Origin: Gammaproteobacteria bacterium
Lineage (GTDB): Bacteria > Pseudomonadota > Gammaproteobacteria > Xanthomonadales > Xanthomonadaceae
NCBI GenBank assembly: GCA_025360985.1
Contig: JANYBA010000311.1
Coordinates: 1-9,338, forward strand
Direction of reading: 5' to 3'
DNA: 9,338 bases
Part shown: positions 7,128 through 9,338 of the stretch, piece by piece
Numbering within the stretch: the first letter of the stretch is position 1
Layout: every line of letters begins with the position of its first letter
Notes under the pieces: generated by a model
Database searches by the model: none
Told to the model about the DNA's origin: nothing
The model's input: the letters and a program-made list of their open reading frames with translations, nothing else
Position numbers and translations under genes: made by a program

Positions 7128-7148
7128 GACTCGGAACCCCGAGCCAAG

Positions 7149-7176
7149 AAGATACACCGCCGTTCGACCGGCGCAA
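7149..7176 (-). promoter_or_regulatory. Possible promoter of the transporter gene
   Basis: On the minus strand TTGCGC (7176-7171) and TATCTT (7154-7149) are 16 bases apart, upstream of the GTG start at 7116. The matches are three and four of six consensus bases, so this is weak. A small hairpin, CTCGG/CCGAG around 7130-7143, would lie in the leader just before the ribosome site. Confidence 0.25.
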
Positions 7177-7206
7177 GGCCTCGCGCCGATGCTTCAGCGC
7201 AGCATG

Positions 7207-8187
7207 TCAGGCGTAACGATCGGCCAGCCGGTCGGTCGCCTGGACCAACTGGTCGACGATCGCCGGCTCCGAGGCGGCATGGCCGGCCAGCACGATCCGC
7301 AACTCGGCCTCCGGCCAGGCGGCGGCGAGGTCGCAGGCGCTTTTCACCGGGCAGATGATGTCGTAGCGACCGTGGACGATCGTCGCGGGAATGTGCTGGA
7401 TCTTATGGACATCGCGCAACAACTGGTCGGGTTCGAACCAGCAGTGGTTGCGAAAATAATGCGCCTCGATCCGCGCCAGGCTCACCGCCACTTCCGGCGC
7501 GGCGAAACTCGCTTCGGTGTCCGGGCTCTCGACCAGGGTGATGCCGCCCCCTTCCCACGCGCCCCAGGCCTGGGCGGCGGCGATGCGCACCGCTTCGTCG
7601 TCGCTGGTCAGGCGGCGCCAGTACGCGGCCATCATGTCGCCGCGTTCGTCCGGTGGAATCGGGGCAATGAAGCGCTGCCATTTCTCCGGCAGGATCCACG
7701 ACGCGCCGCCCTCCTCGTAGAACCAGCGGACCTCGGCCGGCCGCGACAGGAAGATGCCACGCAGCACCAGGCCGAGCACGCGCTCCGGGTGCGCCTGCGC
7801 GTAAGCCAGGCCGAGCGTGGAGCCCCAGGACCCGCCGAACACGACCCAGCGCTCGATGCCGAGTTCGGCGCGGATCGCCTCGATGTCGGCGACCAGGTGC
7901 CAGGTGGTGTTGTCGGTGAGGTCGGCGAACGGCGTGGACTGGCCGGCGCCGCGTTGGTCGAACAACACGATGCGGAAGCGCTTCGGGTCGAAGAAGCGCC
8001 GGTGGTACGTGGCGAGTCCCGCGCCCGGTCCGCCGTGCAGGAAGACCACCGGCAGCCCGGCCGGATTGCCGCATTCCTCAACGCGCAGTTCGTGCCGGGC
8101 ATCGGCCCGGAAGCGCCAGGTCCGGTTCGGTTCGATCTCGGGGTAAAGCTCGCGCATGGCGGCGTCGTTCGGGAAGGAAGGCGTCAT
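7207..8187 (-). CDS. pip: Proline iminopeptidase (alpha/beta hydrolase)
   Basis: This 326-residue cytoplasmic serine peptidase (prolyl aminopeptidase, peptidase family S33) removes N-terminal proline from peptides. The start at ATG 8187 is supported by GGAGG eight bases upstream and by the N-terminus MRELYPEIEPNRTWRF, which is typical of the family. The oxyanion region is HGGPGAG (51-57), the nucleophile S120 lies in GGSWG (118-122), the acid is D276 in HGRYDIICP, and the base is H303 in AGHAASE. DQRGAGQS (77-84) and AWGAWEGG (207-214) are further family blocks. The length equals the usual 310-330 residues and nothing is missing. Its start codon overlaps the stop codon of the upstream methyltransferase-like gene (ATGA), so the two are probably one transcript, although no shared function is evident. 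A 90-bp gap separates it from the transporter gene. Confidence 0.93.
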   Translation of the reverse strand: MTPSFPNDAAMRELYPEIEPNRTWRFRADARHELRVEECGNPAGLPVVFLHGGPGAGLATYHRRFFDPKRFRIVLFDQRGAGQSTPFADLTDNTTWHLVADIEAIRAELGIERWVVFGGSWGSTLGLAYAQAHPERVLGLVLRGIFLSRPAEVRWFYEEGGASWILPEKWQRFIAPIPPDERGDMMAAYWRRLTSDDEAVRIAAAQAWGAWEGGGITLVESPDTEASFAAPEVAVSLARIEAHYFRNHCWFEPDQLLRDVHKIQHIPATIVHGRYDIICPVKSACDLAAAWPEAELRIVLAGHAASEPAIVDQLVQATDRLADRYA

Positions 8188-8897
8188 CGGGATCCTCCGG
8201 GTTTCCGGCTGAGTATGACGTTGCCTGAATAAAGTTCCATCTTTTCGCGCTTGGCAGGCGCGATACCGTCGGCCGGCCAGACCTCCTCGACCACGAAGCC
8301 GGCCGCCGACAGGCGATCGCGGTAATCGTCGCCATACAGGCGCAGGATGGTGACGTCGCAAAACAACCTGAGCCGCTCTTCAGCGGTGTCCGGCTCGAGG
8401 GTGGGTTGTCCTGAGGCGACCGGGTTTTCGATGATGGCCAGGCCCGATGGCCGAAGCACGCGGAACATTTCGCGTATGGCCGGGGCGTCGTCGAAGGGCA
8501 GGTGGCGGATGTCGAACTGGATCTGGCCAACGCCCTTGCGGATGTCGCCGCTCGCGTAGTCCACACCGGGCAAGGCTTGCAGGCGTGGCCCGAGGTGGGC
8601 TTCCGGGGCGATGTGCAGTACCCGCAAGGCCTTCGAGACCCGCCGGTGGTAGTCCTCGATCACGAGCCAGTCGCAGCGGTGCGGCCCCTTGCAGCCACAG
8701 ACCGGACAAAGCGAATCGAATTGTTTCATCGGATCGTGCCGGTGGGCGACGAACGCGCGCAGATAGCTCTCGCAGACCGGGCAATACCGGCGCCAGCCGA
8801 CGTGGCGGATCCGCCGATGCCATGTTTCCGCGCGCCGTAACCATGGATCCGGCAACGAGGATCGGGCCGCTGACTTGAGGATGGATGATGGTCGCAT
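8184..8897 (-). CDS. Class I methyltransferase-family protein, apparently lacking a core segment
   Basis: I chose ATG 8897 (237 residues), since it leaves a family-like basic N-terminus. The frame is open up to 9041, ATG 8921 is an alternative, and none has a good ribosome site. Two Cys pairs come first, CPVC (39-42) and CPVCG (64-68), as in a family of SAM-dependent methyltransferases with an N-terminal zinc-binding region. LRVLHIAPEAHLG (91-103) stands for the SAM-binding first strand, followed by DYASGDI (113-119), FDIRHLPFDD (128-137), MFRVLRPSGLAIIENPV (144-160) and YGDDYRDRLSAAGF (188-201). Relatives, as I know them, carry about 18-20 residues of the SFDxIxxxHVLEHVxDD type between LPFxD and the RVLxPGG helix. 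Here LPFDD runs straight into APAIREMFRVL, so catalysis is doubtful. Target unknown. It overlaps the pip gene by ATGA. Confidence 0.72.
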   Translation of the reverse strand: MRPSSILKSAARSSLPDPWLRRAETWHRRIRHVGWRRYCPVCESYLRAFVAHRHDPMKQFDSLCPVCGCKGPHRCDWLVIEDYHRRVSKALRVLHIAPEAHLGPRLQALPGVDYASGDIRKGVGQIQFDIRHLPFDDAPAIREMFRVLRPSGLAIIENPVASGQPTLEPDTAEERLRLFCDVTILRLYGDDYRDRLSAAGFVVEEVWPADGIAPAKREKMELYSGNVILSRKPGGSR

Positions 8898-8937
8898 CGC
8901 CGGCGATATTGGCAGTTCCATGCGCAAACAAAAGGCG

Positions 8938-8943
8938 ATTATA
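8938..8943 (-). promoter_or_regulatory. Perfect TATAAT -10 facing the methyltransferase-like gene
   Basis: The minus strand reads TATAAT at 8943-8938 in an AT-rich patch unlike its surroundings. No good -35 stands 16-18 bases upstream. Transcription would begin near 8931, giving a leader of about 34 bases to ATG 8897, or about 10 bases to ATG 8921. Confidence 0.35.
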
Positions 8944-8946
8944 TAC

Positions 8947-8974
8947 TTGACAAACCCACCAAAAGGGGGAAAAT
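8947..8974 (+). promoter_or_regulatory. Possible transposase promoter
   Basis: A perfect TTGACA (8947-8952) is followed after 16 bases by GAAAAT (8969-8974), which matches four of six -10 bases, 23 bases upstream of the transposase start. AGGAG (8984-8988) is the ribosome site. Whether the promoter lies inside the element or in the flanking DNA cannot be told, because the right end of the element is not in the window. Confidence 0.4.
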
Positions 8975-8997
8975 AGGGGTCATAAGGAGCTTTCGCC

Positions 8998-9338
8998 ATG
9001 ACCGCCGACATCTTCGCCCCGCACTTCCAGAACGTAGACAAAGCCCGCGAATACCTCGAAGCCCTGCGTTGGCCTGATGGCCCTGTCTGCCCTCACTGTG
9101 GCGTCCTGGGCGATCACTACGCGCTCAAGGGCACGTCGCATCGCGCTGGCTTGTGGAAGTGCAAAGACTGCCGCAAGCAGTTCAGCGTCACGGTTGGAAC
9201 GGTGTTCGAGCGAAGCCGCATTGAGCTGAACAAGTGGCTGATGGCCGTACATTTGATGTGCGCAAGTAAGAAGGCCATTAGTTCGCACCAGCTTCACCGC
9301 ATGCTCGGCCTTCCCTACAAGACGGTTTGGTTCATGGC
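8998..9338 (+). mobile_element. IS1595-family (ISXO2-like) transposase, partial
   Basis: The frame is open from ATG 8998 to the window edge (113 complete codons). The N-terminus, DKAREYLEALRWPDGPVCPHCG, carries the first half of a zinc ribbon (C31, C34), and LWKCKDCRKQFSVTVGTVFE carries the second (C55, C58). A helical segment with LNKWLMAVHLMC, KKAISSHQLHRMLG and YKTVWFM follows. This is the standard N-terminal zinc-ribbon plus helix-turn-helix arrangement of IS1595-family ISXO2-like transposases. The catalytic DDE/DDN domain lies beyond the edge, so intactness cannot be judged. The terminal inverted repeat must lie between about 8930 and 8985, but it cannot be fixed without the other end. 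Confidence 0.92.

Noticed and set aside
7117..7176. Upstream TTG start for the transporter gene
   Set aside because: It has no ribosome site and no family-like sequence, while GTG 7116 has GGGAG at good spacing.
7189..8232. Plus-strand open frame of 347 codons
   Set aside because: It is antisense to the proline iminopeptidase gene, which has a full catalytic triad.

Overview
This 9.3 kb window is GC-rich chromosomal DNA with compact genes, Sec-type signal peptides and clear Shine-Dalgarno sites. Codon use and gene families point to a gammaproteobacterium of the Xanthomonadales (Lysobacter/Luteimonas-like). This placement is an inference from protein character, not from a database search. No rRNA, tRNA or CRISPR array was seen.

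Layout. (1) Positions 1-933, minus strand: a small secreted two-cysteine protein followed 28 bp later by an exported TPR protein that runs off the left edge. (2) 1085-2578, minus strand: a secreted PhoX/DUF839-like phosphatase with an intrinsic-type terminator behind it. In front of it are three Pho-box-like heptamers at exact 11-bp spacing. (3) 2720-5480, plus strand: a divergently transcribed, tightly coupled pair. The first gene is a secreted kinase-fold protein (HGDSNKGN and DIDNG motifs). The second is a secreted PPP-family (Shewanella-like) phosphatase fused to a C-terminal kinase-like domain whose key residues look lost. (4) 5488-7116, minus strand: an Npt/TLC-type nucleotide transporter with an unexpected C-terminal cadherin/Ig-like (CADG-like) domain. 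(5) 7207-8897, minus strand: a methyltransferase-family gene that seems to lack a core segment, overlapping by ATGA with a proline iminopeptidase gene. (6) 8998 to the right edge, plus strand: the start of an IS1595-family (ISXO2-like) transposase.

The most interesting part is 1130-5480. It holds three exported proteins of phosphate or phosphoryl-transfer character around one 141-bp divergent control region, where a possible PhoB site overlaps the only good sigma70-like promoter of the kinase/phosphatase pair. This suggests, but does not prove, a phosphate-responsive envelope module in which a kinase-like protein and a phosphatase/pseudokinase fusion act together. The transporter-CADG fusion and the shortened methyltransferase are separate oddities. 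No intergenic stretch exceeds 300 bp.
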